Below are positions 1-8,049 of a DNA stretch of 64,000 nucleotides, piece by piece. The notes under the pieces are model-generated. The model ran no database searches. It worked only from the letters and a program-made list of their open reading frames with translations, and was not told the origin of the DNA. Source of the stretch: JAXLSZ01 sp046330315 (GTDB lineage Bacteria > Actinomycetota > Thermoleophilia > Solirubrobacterales > 70-9); the NCBI GenBank assembly GCA_046330315.1, contig JAXLSZ010000004.1, positions 124,001 through 188,000 of the forward strand, given 5' to 3'. The position numbers and the translations under genes are program-made. Position 1 is the stretch's first letter; each line of letters opens with the position of its first letter.

Positions 1-1174
1 TCAGCTCGGTGGGCGTGAGCGTCTTCCCGTAGTCCTGCGGCATCACGTTGGGCGGGTAGCCGGGCACGATCTTGGCGTTGGGGTCGGTGATCATCTGCTC
101 GATGGCGGCGGCGTTGACGTCGGGGGTGAGCGACTTGTCGAGGTTGGGGCCGACGGCGCCGGTCGAGCCCGCGGCGGACAGGGTGTGGCAGCCACCGCAG
201 CCATTGCTGGCGAAGACGGTGGCGCCGGCTGCCGCCGCGGCCGACTCACCGGTGCCCTTGGAGGGCTTCTGCCCGGCGGGCTGCTTGGAGGGCTTCTGCC
301 CGGCGGGCTGCTTGGAGGGCTTCTGCCCGCTCGGCCGCGAGGGGGTGCTGGGGGCCGATCCCGGCGGGTTCGCCGTCTCCTTGGTGACCTGATCCTGGGC
401 GGCCTGGAGGTCGGACTCGAGCCGGTCGAGGAAGGACTCGTACCGATCGGGCGAGACGGCGTCCACCTCCGTCCTCATCGCCGCGTAGCCCTGGCCCGAG
501 AGCTGCGCCGATGCCCCGGAGTAGGTGCCCTCCTCGTCGGCCCGGAAGAAGATGGTGTTGGTCTTGCCGGGCACCGCGTCCACCTTGCCGCCGAGCTCCG
601 GCACGTACCAGCTGTGGATCACGTCGGTGGAGAGGACCCTGAGCTCGACGGTGGTGTCCACGGGGACGACCAGGCGGTAGTAGGTGAAGGTCTGGTTGGG
701 GTAGTTGTAACGCCAGAGCCACTGCTGGCCGGTCGCGGTGATCACCAGGGGGTCCGAGCCCCCCTTGGCGAGCTTCAGCCCGGCGGGACCCGTGGCGGGG
801 ACGTCCCGGGCCTTCTCCGTGAAGACGATGCCCGCGGCGAACAGGGCGAGGGCGAGGACCCCCAGCGCTCCCGCCACCCGCCATTGCAGCTGCGAGCCGC
901 TGCGAGCCTGGCGCGGCTCGGCGCCGCGCTCGGCCCGGTACCGGCGGATCGCGTGGAGCAGGCCGAGGTTGACGGCCACGACCACCACCACGGCGACCAC
1001 GAGGCCGATCCAGTAGAGCGTGCTGATCTCCGCGGCGCCCGGGGAGTGCGGGGGCTCGGGAGAGATCACGTTGGCGCCGGCGGGCGCCGCGGTGGCCGCC
1101 AGCGCGGCCAGGGCGGAGCCCAGGGCGACCAGCGATCTGGACGGACGGGAGGTCGGGCGGTAGCGCGGCGCCAA
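1..1174 (-). CDS. coxB: cytochrome c oxidase subunit II fused to cytochrome c, CuA ligands lost (3' end cut by window edge)
   Basis: The frame is open to the left edge, so the C-terminus is missing. It reads a signal/anchor helix, a second membrane helix (around the stretch TLYWIGLVVAVVVVV), a cupredoxin domain, a Lys/Pro/Gln linker made of nine-residue repeats, and a class I cytochrome c domain with CGGCH. This is the subunit II architecture of caa3 oxidases. The first CuA-region histidine (VIHSWYVPE) is kept. The motif that should read C-A-E-L-C-G-x-x-H-x-x-M is S-A-Q-L-S-G-Q-G-Y-A-A-M (485-523), so both Cys, the Glu and the His are gone. Electrons presumably pass from heme c directly to subunit I, which should lie left of the window. 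No ATG fits: a stop codon sits just upstream and TTG at 1174 is the first usable start, so the start is uncertain. Confidence 0.85.
   Translation of the reverse strand, partial: MAPRYRPTSRPSRSLVALGSALAALAATAAPAGANVISPEPPHSPGAAEISTLYWIGLVVAVVVVVAVNLGLLHAIRRYRAERGAEPRQARSGSQLQWRVAGALGVLALALFAAGIVFTEKARDVPATGPAGLKLAKGGSDPLVITATGQQWLWRYNYPNQTFTYYRLVVPVDTTVELRVLSTDVIHSWYVPELGGKVDAVPGKTNTIFFRADEEGTYSGASAQLSGQGYAAMRTEVDAVSPDRYESFLDRLESDLQAAQDQVTKETANPPGSAPSTPSRPSGQKPSKQPAGQKPSKQPAGQKPSKGTGESAAAAAGATVFASNGCGGCHTLSAAGSTGAVGPNLDKSLTPDVNAAAIEQMITDPNAKIVPGYPPNVMPQDYGKTLTPTEL
261..332 (-). repeat. 27-bp in-frame tandem repeat coding the CoxB linker
   Basis: Two identical 27-bp units (261-287, 288-314) and most of a third encode repeated A-G-Q-K-P-S-K-Q-P between the cupredoxin and cytochrome c domains. 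Unit length is a multiple of three, so copy-number change lengthens the linker without shifting frame. Confidence 0.9.
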
Positions 1175-1202
1175 AGCGCGGCCATTCTAATCGGATAGCC
1201 AT

Positions 1203-1239
1203 GACGCCCGCGATGCCCCCAGAACGTTGGGCGGGCGTC
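1203..1239 (-). terminator. candidate terminator hairpin between epimerase and coxB
   Basis: A perfect 9-bp inverted repeat (GACGCCCGC at 1203-1211, GCGGGCGTC at 1231-1239) with a 19-nt loop lies after the epimerase stop and before the coxB start. No clear U-tract follows. It is a plausible intrinsic terminator for a GC-rich genome, not a proven one. Confidence 0.4.
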
Positions 1240-1284
1240 CGGCGGAAGGCGGGGGCGCCCGCCCCAGGCGCGGCCCTCCGCGCT

Positions 1285-2394
1285 TCAACGGGACGCCGGG
1301 AGGAGCCCCTCTGAGCGAAACCAGGCCTCGGTCCGCTCCATCCCCTCCTCGAACCCGACCTCGGGGCTCCAGCCGAGCGCGCGGAGCTTCGCCGAGGAGG
1401 CGGTTCCCCGCCGCCCGACCAGAACCACCGAATGGCGGGTCATCTCGGGCGGGCGGCCCCGGAGGCGGGCCACCCCCTCCATCGCGAGCCCGGCCACGCA
1501 GATCGCCGCCCGAGGCAGGTTGCGGGGCGGCCGGGAGCCGGCCATCCGCGAGAGGCGGCCGAAGAACTCCTCGAAGGTGACGTGCTCGCTGTCGTTCCAG
1601 GCCGTGTAGCATTCGCCGGGCACGCCGCGCCGCAGCGCCACTAGGAGGGCCTCGACCAGATCGTCGATGTAGACGGGGAGCATCGTCGCCTCGCCCCCCG
1701 GCACCGCCAGGCGGCCGGCCTTCGCCATCTCCAGAGGACGCAGCGCCCAGGGCACCGAGCCCGGACCGTAGACGTCCCCGGGCCGCACCACGATCGCGCC
1801 GCGGGCGCGGGCGAGCCGGTCGGCGGCGCTCTTGGTGTCGATGTAGGGCACCCCGCAATTGCGCAAATGGGCCGTCTCGTCCTGCTCGGAGGGGTCGTCG
1901 AAGCCGAAGACGACCACCGAGCTGACATGGACGGAGCGGCCCACCCCCACCGCCGCGGCCTCGTCCAGCACCGTCGCGGTCCCCCTCACGTTGACCCTGA
2001 CGTGCTCGGCCATCGACCCGGCGTCGCTGACGATCGCGGCGGCGTGGACGAGGGCGTCGCAGCCGCCGAGGGCCTCGCGCATCGCCCCGGGGTCGGTGAC
2101 GTCGGCGGTCACCGGGTCCGCCCCCGCCGCGGCCATCCTGCCCGCGGCGCCGGGGTCCAGGTCGATGCCGGTCACCGTCGCGCCCGCGGCGACGAGCCGG
2201 CGAAGCAGCGCCCCGCCGATGAACCCGCCCGCGCCGGTCACCGCGATCCGCTTGCCGGCGATCTCGAACTCGCAGCCCGCCTTGGACTCGCCGCCCGCCT
2301 CGAACTCGCCGCCCGCCTTGGACTCGTCGCCCGCCTTGGACTCGTCGCCCGCCTTGGACTCGTCGCCCGCCTCGCCTCGCTCGGTCCCGGTCAT
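1285..2394 (-). CDS. NAD-dependent epimerase/dehydratase (extended SDR)
   Basis: A 369-residue extended short-chain dehydrogenase. The Rossmann motif TGAGGFIGG is at about residues 53-61, followed by the acidic D-x-D stretch after beta-2, the serine region HVSSVVVFG, and Y-I-D-T-K as catalytic YxxxK. It is similar in length and layout to NDP-sugar epimerases and 3-beta-HSD-like proteins; the substrate cannot be read. The N-terminus is odd: residues 9-44 are six copies of a hexapeptide of the A-G-D-E-S-K type. ATG 2394 is chosen because a TATAGG -10 box lies 10 nt upstream. It diverges from the PAP2 gene with only 27 bp between the two starts. Confidence 0.8.
   Translation of the reverse strand: MTGTERGEAGDESKAGDESKAGDESKAGGEFEAGGESKAGCEFEIAGKRIAVTGAGGFIGGALLRRLVAAGATVTGIDLDPGAAGRMAAAGADPVTADVTDPGAMREALGGCDALVHAAAIVSDAGSMAEHVRVNVRGTATVLDEAAAVGVGRSVHVSSVVVFGFDDPSEQDETAHLRNCGVPYIDTKSAADRLARARGAIVVRPGDVYGPGSVPWALRPLEMAKAGRLAVPGGEATMLPVYIDDLVEALLVALRRGVPGECYTAWNDSEHVTFEEFFGRLSRMAGSRPPRNLPRAAICVAGLAMEGVARLRGRPPEMTRHSVVLVGRRGTASSAKLRALGWSPEVGFEEGMERTEAWFRSEGLLPASR
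2263..2370 (-). repeat. 18-bp coding tandem repeat (six units) at the epimerase N-terminus
   Basis: Six 18-bp units encode A-G-[DGC]-E-[SF]-[KE]. The three units nearest the start are nearly identical in DNA, the other three have drifted. The segment is charged, probably disordered, and absent from ordinary SDR proteins. Confidence 0.85.
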
Positions 2395-2402
2395 CGTCCC
2401 CC

Positions 2403-2412
2403 AACCTATACT
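2403..2412. promoter_or_regulatory. shared bidirectional -10 element (TATA core) for two leaderless genes
   Basis: The ten bases AACCTATACT carry TATACT (2407-2412) reading right, 9 nt before ATG 2422, and TATAGG (complement of 2405-2410) reading left, 10 nt before ATG 2394. The two boxes share the palindromic TATA at 2407-2410. Neither gene has room for a Shine-Dalgarno leader. Confidence 0.65.
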
Positions 2413-2421
2413 CGCCGCCCA

Positions 2422-3366
2422 ATGCGGCGCTCGCGAACCCGGCCCTCTCCGGTGCTGCGCGCGGCGGTGCGGGCGGGCGCGGGTGCCTGCCTCCTGGCCG
2501 CCGCGGCGGTTCCCTTCGTGCGCCGCCGGCGCCGCATCCCGGTAACGGCGACCATCGTCGCATGCGTTTCGGGGCCGCTGGCGATCGCGGTTCTCCGGCC
2601 GCGCTCCAAGCCCCGGGACGTGGCGCTCTTCGCCGGCCAGATGTGGGCATTCACGGCTATCCACGAGCTTCCATACGACGATCCCGAGCGCCTGCGCAGG
2701 CGGCTGCTCACGCGGTACCCGATCGCCGTGGACCGCCGCATCGGGCTCGGCCGCCTCCCCAACGCGCGTCTTCAGTCGGCGCTCTCGGAACGCCGCTTCT
2801 CGGGCGCCCTGGACCGGGTCCTCTCGTGGGTCCACTGGCTGTGGTTCATCGAGCCCTACCTGGCCCTGATCGTGATCCTCGTCCGCCACAACGAGCGCTT
2901 TCCGCGCGCCGCGCGCCAGATGGCCGCCGCGTTCGACATCGGGTGCGCCGCCTACTTCCTGGTGCCCACGGCGCCGCCCTGGTGGGCCTCCGAGCAGGGC
3001 GTGACCTCCGATCCGGTGCGGCGGATCATGGTCGGGGTCGGGGAGGAGACCTGGGGCCCGGCCTGGGAGTCCATGTACGGGGCGCTTGGCGGCAACCCCT
3101 GGGCGGCGATGCCCTCGCTTCACTTCGGGACGGCGCTGCTGGCGGCCCTGCTGCTGACCGAGGCCGGCCCGAAGGAGGGGGCGCTGGGCTGGGGGTACGC
3201 GGGGGCGCTGGGGTTCGCGCTGGTCTACCTCGGGGAGCACTACGTCACGGACCTGCTCGCCGGGGCCCTTCTCGTCGCCGCGGTCCGCCGCGGCGAGCCG
3301 CTGGCAGAACCGGTGGTGGAGGGCGTCAACCGGGTGATCCGCAGATTGGAGGCAATCGCCGCATAG
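2422..3366 (+). CDS. PAP2-superfamily membrane phosphatase / inositolphosphotransferase-like
   Basis: A 314-residue polytopic membrane protein with five or six hydrophobic helices. It has the PAP2 signatures MPSLHFGTA (C2, P-S-x-H) and GEHYVTDLLAG (C3, H-x(3)-D), and upstream the FLVPTAPPWW stretch seen in the PAP2_3/AUR1-like branch that dephosphorylates or transfers lipid-linked phosphate groups, such as inositol phosphate. ATG 2422 is preferred over upstream in-frame starts because TATACT lies 9 nt before it and the divergent epimerase occupies the DNA beyond. The exact lipid substrate is unknown. Confidence 0.8.
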   Translation: MRRSRTRPSPVLRAAVRAGAGACLLAAAAVPFVRRRRRIPVTATIVACVSGPLAIAVLRPRSKPRDVALFAGQMWAFTAIHELPYDDPERLRRRLLTRYPIAVDRRIGLGRLPNARLQSALSERRFSGALDRVLSWVHWLWFIEPYLALIVILVRHNERFPRAARQMAAAFDIGCAAYFLVPTAPPWWASEQGVTSDPVRRIMVGVGEETWGPAWESMYGALGGNPWAAMPSLHFGTALLAALLLTEAGPKEGALGWGYAGALGFALVYLGEHYVTDLLAGALLVAAVRRGEPLAEPVVEGVNRVIRRLEAIAA

Positions 3367-3426
3367 GGTCGAGTTGGCCGGGTGGCGCCCGGGTAGCATC
3401 ACCCGCCAGGAGGAGGACTGGCTTCG

Positions 3427-4599
3427 GTGGAAAAGGCTTCGGCGGAAAAGGCCTTCGTGGGGCGCCGGCCCCCCGGGGACCCCTCCCGCGCCTCCGCGCG
3501 GGAGGGCGGTGGGCTCCAGGTCCTGACGGCGCGGCGGATCGCGCAGACCCTGGCGATCGTCGTCGTGCTGATCGCTGCGATCTACTTCCTGGTGCCGAAG
3601 CTCGTCGGCCTGGGGGACGTGATGAGCACGCTCGGCGACGCCGAGGCCGGATGGGTGGTCGTGGCGATCGCCTTCGAGCTGGCCGCCTTCGGGACCTACG
3701 TGGCGCTGTTCAGGGGCGTGGTCGGCGGCGACGTCCTTCCGCTCACCTGGGCAGAGGCCTACCAGATCAACATGGCCGGTCTGGCGGCGACGAGGCTCTT
3801 CTCGGCCGGGGGCGCCGGGGGGATCGCGCTGACCTACTGGGCGCTGCGAAGGGCGGGGATGCCGACCCGCGAGTCGGCGAAGAGGATGGTCACCTTCCTC
3901 GCACTCCAGTACATCTGGTATCCGATTGCCCTGATCGTCTGCGGCGTGCTGCTGCGGACCGGGGTGCTCTCGGGGGAGAGCTCGGTGGAGGTGACGATCG
4001 TGCCGGCGGCGGTCGCCGCGATCGGGATCGTCCTGGCGATCGCCATCGCCCTGATCCCCGGGGACCTCGAGCGCCGCATCGCCCGCTTCGCGGAAGGCCA
4101 TCGCCGGGCCGGCCTGGCCAGGCGGCTGGCCAGCGTGTCGGCCACCCTGGCGGCCGGGCTCCGGGGGGCCTTCGACCTGGTGGCGCACCCCTCGCGCGGG
4201 GGCCTCGCGGTGGCCGGCGCGATCGGCTTCTGGGCAGCGAACATCGCGATCCTCTGGGCGAGCTTCAGGGCGTTCGGAGTGACCGTGCCGATCGGCGTCC
4301 TCGTCCAGGGCTTCTTCCTGGGGATGGTGGCCAACCTCTTCCCCTTCGCCCCCGGGGGGGTCGGGGCGGTGGACGCCGGCATGATCGGGGCGTTTCTCAT
4401 CTTCGGAGTGCCCGAGAGGGAGGTCTTCGCCTCGGTGCTCGTCTACCGCGCCATCGCCTTCTGGCTGCCGATCCCGCCCGGGGTGCTGGCCTTCTTCCAG
4501 CTGCGCTCCACGGTGGCGCGCTGGGAGGCCGAGGGCAGGCCGGCCGAGACCGGGGAGGAGGGACTGGTGCCGGCGCCCGCCTCCGGGCCGGCAGGGTAG
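3427..4599 (+). CDS. lysylphosphatidylglycerol synthase-like transmembrane protein (UPF0104/YbhN type)
   Basis: A 390-residue protein with about eight membrane helices, matching the flippase-like TM region of the LPG synthase/UPF0104 family: FSAGGAGGIALTYWALRRAG near residue 125 and the family hallmark FPFAPGGVGAVDAG near residue 308. It has no C-terminal aminoacyl-transferase domain, so it is the stand-alone membrane type often encoded near glycosyltransferase or phosphatase genes. The start GTG 3427 has a strong AGGAGGAGG at 3408-3416, spacing 10. It follows the PAP2 gene by 60 bp, which suggests a joint role in envelope lipid handling (inference). Confidence 0.75.
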   Translation: MEKASAEKAFVGRRPPGDPSRASAREGGGLQVLTARRIAQTLAIVVVLIAAIYFLVPKLVGLGDVMSTLGDAEAGWVVVAIAFELAAFGTYVALFRGVVGGDVLPLTWAEAYQINMAGLAATRLFSAGGAGGIALTYWALRRAGMPTRESAKRMVTFLALQYIWYPIALIVCGVLLRTGVLSGESSVEVTIVPAAVAAIGIVLAIAIALIPGDLERRIARFAEGHRRAGLARRLASVSATLAAGLRGAFDLVAHPSRGGLAVAGAIGFWAANIAILWASFRAFGVTVPIGVLVQGFFLGMVANLFPFAPGGVGAVDAGMIGAFLIFGVPEREVFASVLVYRAIAFWLPIPPGVLAFFQLRSTVARWEAEGRPAETGEEGLVPAPASGPAG

Positions 4600-4718
4600 G
4601 GTGGCCGAAGCGGGCTGGATTCCAATACTTTACAAACTGAAGTAACATCCGGGGCCTCGGGAAGACTGGTCCCGGAGCCGCGAAGAGAACCGGAGACGCG
4701 AGGGAAAGCAGGAACGGC

Positions 4719-5702
4719 ATGTCGGAGCGCAGGATCGAGAACGTGATCATCATCGGGGGCGGGCCGGCCGGCTACACGGCCGCGCTCTACACGGCCCGGG
4801 CCGACCTGGAGCCGCTCGTCTTCGAGGGATTCCAGTGGGGCGGGCAGCTCCAGAACACCACCGAGGTGGAGAACTACCCCGGCTACCCCGAGGGGATCAT
4901 GGGACCGGAGATGATGGGGCAGTTCCGCGCCCAGGCCGAGCGCTTCGGGACCCGCTTCGTGACCGACGACGTCGATCGCGTCGAGTTCACCGACGGCGGC
5001 ATCCAGCGGGTCCACCTGGGCGAGGAGGAGCACCTCGCCAGGACCGTGATCCTCGCCATGGGCGCCGAGCCCCGCCGGCTCGGGATCCCCGGCGAGATGG
5101 AGCTCTCGGGTCGCGGCGTCTCGACCTGCGGGGTATGCGACGGAGCCTTCTTCAAGGACCGCAAGGTGGTCGTGATCGGCGGCGGGGATTCGGCGATGGA
5201 GGACTCGATCTTCGTCGCCAAGTACGCCAGCGAGCTGGCGATCGTCCACCGCCGAAACGAGTTCCGGGCCTCGAAGATCATGCAGGAGCGGGCGCTGGAG
5301 CGGCCGAACATCACGGCCAAGACGCCGTTCGTCCCCGAGGAGTTCGCGGCGGGCGAGGACGGCAAGCTCGACCACGTGCGCCTGCGCAACGCCGAGACGG
5401 GGGAGACCGAGGACATCGAGGTCGACGGGGCCTTCGTGGCGATCGGTCACATCCCGCGCTCGGAGATCGTCGCCGGGAAGATCGAGACCGACGCCGAGGG
5501 TTACGTGGTCACCCGGCCCGGGTCCACCCGAACCAACGTGGCGGGGGTCTTCGCGGTCGGCGACCTGGTGGACCACACCTACCGCCAGGCCGTCACGGCG
5601 GCGGGCACCGGCTGCATGGGGGCGCTTGACGCCGAGTGGTACCTGCGTGACACCCCGCCCGCGGTCGAACCCGAGCTGGTCGAGAGCAGCGACCCCGCCT
5701 AG
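4719..5702 (+). CDS. trxB: thioredoxin-disulfide reductase
   Basis: A 327-residue NADPH-dependent flavoprotein that reduces thioredoxin in the cytoplasm. FAD-binding GGGPAGYTAA is at residues 13-22, the redox pair C137-G-V-C140 in the expected CxxCDG context, the NADPH Rossmann GGGDSAMEDS follows, and the C-terminal FAD motif is FAVGDLVDHTYRQAVTAAG. Length is normal for bacterial TrxB. It is preceded by about 120 bp with a TAACAT-like -10 (4643-4648) and a purine-rich stretch before ATG 4719. No thioredoxin gene is adjacent. It converges on the beta-oxidation operon. Confidence 0.95.
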   Translation: MSERRIENVIIIGGGPAGYTAALYTARADLEPLVFEGFQWGGQLQNTTEVENYPGYPEGIMGPEMMGQFRAQAERFGTRFVTDDVDRVEFTDGGIQRVHLGEEEHLARTVILAMGAEPRRLGIPGEMELSGRGVSTCGVCDGAFFKDRKVVVIGGGDSAMEDSIFVAKYASELAIVHRRNEFRASKIMQERALERPNITAKTPFVPEEFAAGEDGKLDHVRLRNAETGETEDIEVDGAFVAIGHIPRSEIVAGKIETDAEGYVVTRPGSTRTNVAGVFAVGDLVDHTYRQAVTAAGTGCMGALDAEWYLRDTPPAVEPELVESSDPA

Positions 5703-5714
5703 CCGCACCCTCGC

Positions 5715-5763
5715 GCCGAGCTTCGAGAAACCGCTGACATACAGCGCTAACCCGAAACTCGGC
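5715..5763. terminator. bidirectional terminator candidate between convergent trxB and hydroxyacyl-CoA dehydrogenase
   Basis: An 11-bp imperfect outer stem (GCCGAGCTTCG, 5715-5725, with CGAAACTCGGC, 5753-5763, one mismatch) encloses a second 5-bp stem CGCTG/CAGCG (5732-5736, 5742-5746). The symmetric position between two convergent stops fits termination from both sides. Confidence 0.55.
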
Positions 5764-5796
5764 GGGGGGTGAGGCAGCGGGCTCCGGGGGGCTGAA

Positions 5797-7272
5797 TCAT
5801 CGGCCTCGCCCGGTCGCGGCGGCGCGGCGCAGGGCCGGGGCGGCGCGGTAGCGCTCTTCGCCGAGCTCGGCGTGCAGCGCGTCGACGATGGCCAGAACCC
5901 TGGTGGGCCCGATCGCCTCGCACCACTCGAAGGGTCCGCGCGGGTAGTTGAGCCCGAGGCGCATCGCGGTGTCGATGTCATCGGCTCCGGCGACCCCAGC
6001 GCCGAGCGCGAAGTGGGCCTCGTTGACGAGCTGGCAGACGATCCGCCCCAGCACGAGGCCCGGCGCGTCGCCGACCCACTCGACCTGCTTGCCCAGGGCC
6101 CTGAAGTGGGACTCGGCCGCCGCCGCGGTCTGCGCCCGGGTCGCCGGGCCCCGGGTGAGCTCGACCAGGGTCGCCGAAGCGGGGTCGGGCAGAGCGAGAA
6201 AGCCGACGGCGTCCTCGCCGGTTGCCAGCGCGCCGAGGCTGCCCCGCTCCAGCGCCAGCGCCCGGAAGCCCTCGCCCTCGACCGTCTCGGGCCCCCGGGG
6301 CCCGCGTTCCGCGCCCTTGCGCCCGCGACCCCCCGCGGCACCCTCTCCCTGGTCCGCGCCGGCCCCCATCCCCTCGCCGAGTCCCGGTGCCGGCGGGTCC
6401 TCGGGGCGGTGGGGGCCGTTGCCGTAGTCGTAGTAGCCCCGCCCGGCCTTGCGCCCGATCCTCCCGGCGGCGACCATCCGGGCCTGGATCGGATGGGGCT
6501 GCCAGCGCGGCTCGCAGAAGCTCTGCTCCCAGAATGACCTGGCCACGTCGAGGTTGACGTCCACGCCGACCAGGTCGGTGAGCTCGAAGGGCCCCATCCG
6601 GAAGCCGCCGCCGATGCGGCAGATGCGGTCGATCGTCTCGTGACCGGCGATCCTCGCGCCGAGCAGCCGCAGGGCCTCCAGCGAGTAGGGGCGCGCGCAG
6701 CGGTTGACGATGAAGCCGATCTCGTCGGCCGCGCGCACCGGGGTCCGCCCCATCCCCCGTGCCACCTCCTCGGCCAGCGCCAGGGCGCCCTCGCCGGACT
6801 CCTCGCCGGCCACGACCTCGACCAGCGCCATCAGCGCTGGCGGGTTGAAGAAGTGCATCCCGACCACCCGCTCGGGGCCGGGGACCGCGGCGGCGATCGC
6901 GGTCACCGAGAGCGAGGAGGTGTTGGTGGCGAGCACCGCATCGGGGCGGCATTCCGCGGCCAGCGACGCGAAGAGCTCCCGCTTCAGCTCGAGCCGCTCG
7001 GGCGCCGCCTCGATCACGAGCCCGCAGCCCGCCAGCTCCGAGAGCGAGCCGCAGGGGCGCAGCCTGCCCGACGCGGCCTCGGCCTCCGCGCCGCTCCACC
7101 TGCCCCCCGCAGCGCCCTTCTCCAGCGCCGTGCCGATCCGCTCCGGGGCCGAGGAGAGGATCTCGCCCACCGGATCGTGGAGCAGTGTCTCGAATCCGCC
7201 CAGGCAGCCGAGCTGGGCGATCCCCGCCCCCATCGTGCCGGCACCGACGACGCCGATTCGCTCGATTGTCAT
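5797..7272 (-). CDS. 3-hydroxyacyl-CoA dehydrogenase with duplicated C-terminal domain
   Basis: A 491-residue NAD-dependent dehydrogenase for the third step of fatty-acid or aromatic acyl-CoA beta-oxidation. The N-terminal Rossmann motif GAGTMGAGIAQ is at residues 10-20, the catalytic segment GMHFFNPPALM is present, and there are two 3HCDH C-terminal domains (about 185-280 and 385-480). The two are joined by a Gly/Pro-rich linker, as in PaaH/PaaC-like enzymes. It is last in a tight three-gene operon, 6 bp after the enoyl-CoA hydratase gene. Confidence 0.9.
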   Translation of the reverse strand: MTIERIGVVGAGTMGAGIAQLGCLGGFETLLHDPVGEILSSAPERIGTALEKGAAGGRWSGAEAEAASGRLRPCGSLSELAGCGLVIEAAPERLELKRELFASLAAECRPDAVLATNTSSLSVTAIAAAVPGPERVVGMHFFNPPALMALVEVVAGEESGEGALALAEEVARGMGRTPVRAADEIGFIVNRCARPYSLEALRLLGARIAGHETIDRICRIGGGFRMGPFELTDLVGVDVNLDVARSFWEQSFCEPRWQPHPIQARMVAAGRIGRKAGRGYYDYGNGPHRPEDPPAPGLGEGMGAGADQGEGAAGGRGRKGAERGPRGPETVEGEGFRALALERGSLGALATGEDAVGFLALPDPASATLVELTRGPATRAQTAAAAESHFRALGKQVEWVGDAPGLVLGRIVCQLVNEAHFALGAGVAGADDIDTAMRLGLNYPRGPFEWCEAIGPTRVLAIVDALHAELGEERYRAAPALRRAAATGRGR

Positions 7273-7278
7273 CCTCGC

Positions 7279-8046
7279 CTAGCGCCCCCGGAACTCGGGC
7301 CGGCGCTTCTCGGCGAAGGCGCGCATGCCCTCGATCCGGTCCTCGGTCGCCATCGCGAGCTCGTAGAGGCGGCGCTCGCTCTCCAGGCCGGCGCTGAGCC
7401 CCGTCTCATCCGCCGCGATCACCGCCTGCTTGGCCATCCGGGCCGCCAGCGGCGGGCGGCGGGCGACGGTTCGGGCGAGCTCCATCGCCTCCTCGAGCCA
7501 GGCCTTGCCCGGCGCCACCCTGTTGACCAGCCCGAGCCTTTCCGCCTCCGCCGCGTCGAACCGCCGCCCGGTCAGGACCAGCTCCATCGCCCGCTGCTTT
7601 CCGAGCACCCGGGCGAGACGTTGGGTTCCGCCCCCGCCGGGGACGATCCCAAGGGTGATCTCCGGCTGGCCGAACTCGGCTGCCTCCGAGGCGACGATCA
7701 TGTCGCAGGCCAGCGCCAGCTCGCAGCCCCCGCCCAGCGCCCATCCGGAGACGGCTGCGACGAGCGGCGTCCGGATCGCAGCCAGCCGCTTCCAGAAGCC
7801 CGCGGCGGGGTGATAGAGGGCCTCCGAGAAGGTCCGCTCCGCCATCGACTTGATGTCCGCGCCCGCCGCGAAGGCCTCATCGCTGCCCGCGATCACGATG
7901 CAGCGCACATCCGGATCGGGGTCCAGCCGCTCGAGCTCCCCGGCCAGCGCCGCCATCAGCTCGGGGGAGAGGGCGTTGCGCGCCTCGGGGCGGTTCAGAC
8001 GCAGCAGCGCGACGTTCCCGTCGAGCGAGGCCTCGACCAGGGCCAT
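7279..8046 (-). CDS. enoyl-CoA hydratase/isomerase (crotonase family)
   Basis: A 255-residue crotonase-fold protein. The oxyanion-hole segments are A-A-G-A-D-I-K-S-M (about 60-68) and GGGCELALACDM (about 105-116). The two catalytic glutamates of hydratases fall in the GQPEITLGIVPGGGGTQRL stretch (about 125-143). It probably hydrates trans-2-enoyl-CoA for the dehydrogenase encoded next. The ORF sits 3 bp after the acyl-CoA dehydrogenase stop and 6 bp before the next gene, so translation is likely coupled. Confidence 0.92.
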   Translation of the reverse strand: MALVEASLDGNVALLRLNRPEARNALSPELMAALAGELERLDPDPDVRCIVIAGSDEAFAAGADIKSMAERTFSEALYHPAAGFWKRLAAIRTPLVAAVSGWALGGGCELALACDMIVASEAAEFGQPEITLGIVPGGGGTQRLARVLGKQRAMELVLTGRRFDAAEAERLGLVNRVAPGKAWLEEAMELARTVARRPPLAARMAKQAVIAADETGLSAGLESERRLYELAMATEDRIEGMRAFAEKRRPEFRGR

Positions 8047-8049
8047 CGC

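Noticed and set aside
246..1202. Leftward 318-codon frame over the CoxB gene
   Set aside because: It is Arg/Gly-rich out-of-frame sequence. The real frame, with CGGCH and the cupredoxin domain, has no stop before the window edge.
1285..4188. Very long leftward open frame continuing upstream of the epimerase
   Set aside because: Only the part from ATG 2394 matches a protein family; the rest is antisense to the PAP2 and LPG-synthase-like genes and arises from the GC-rich codon pattern.
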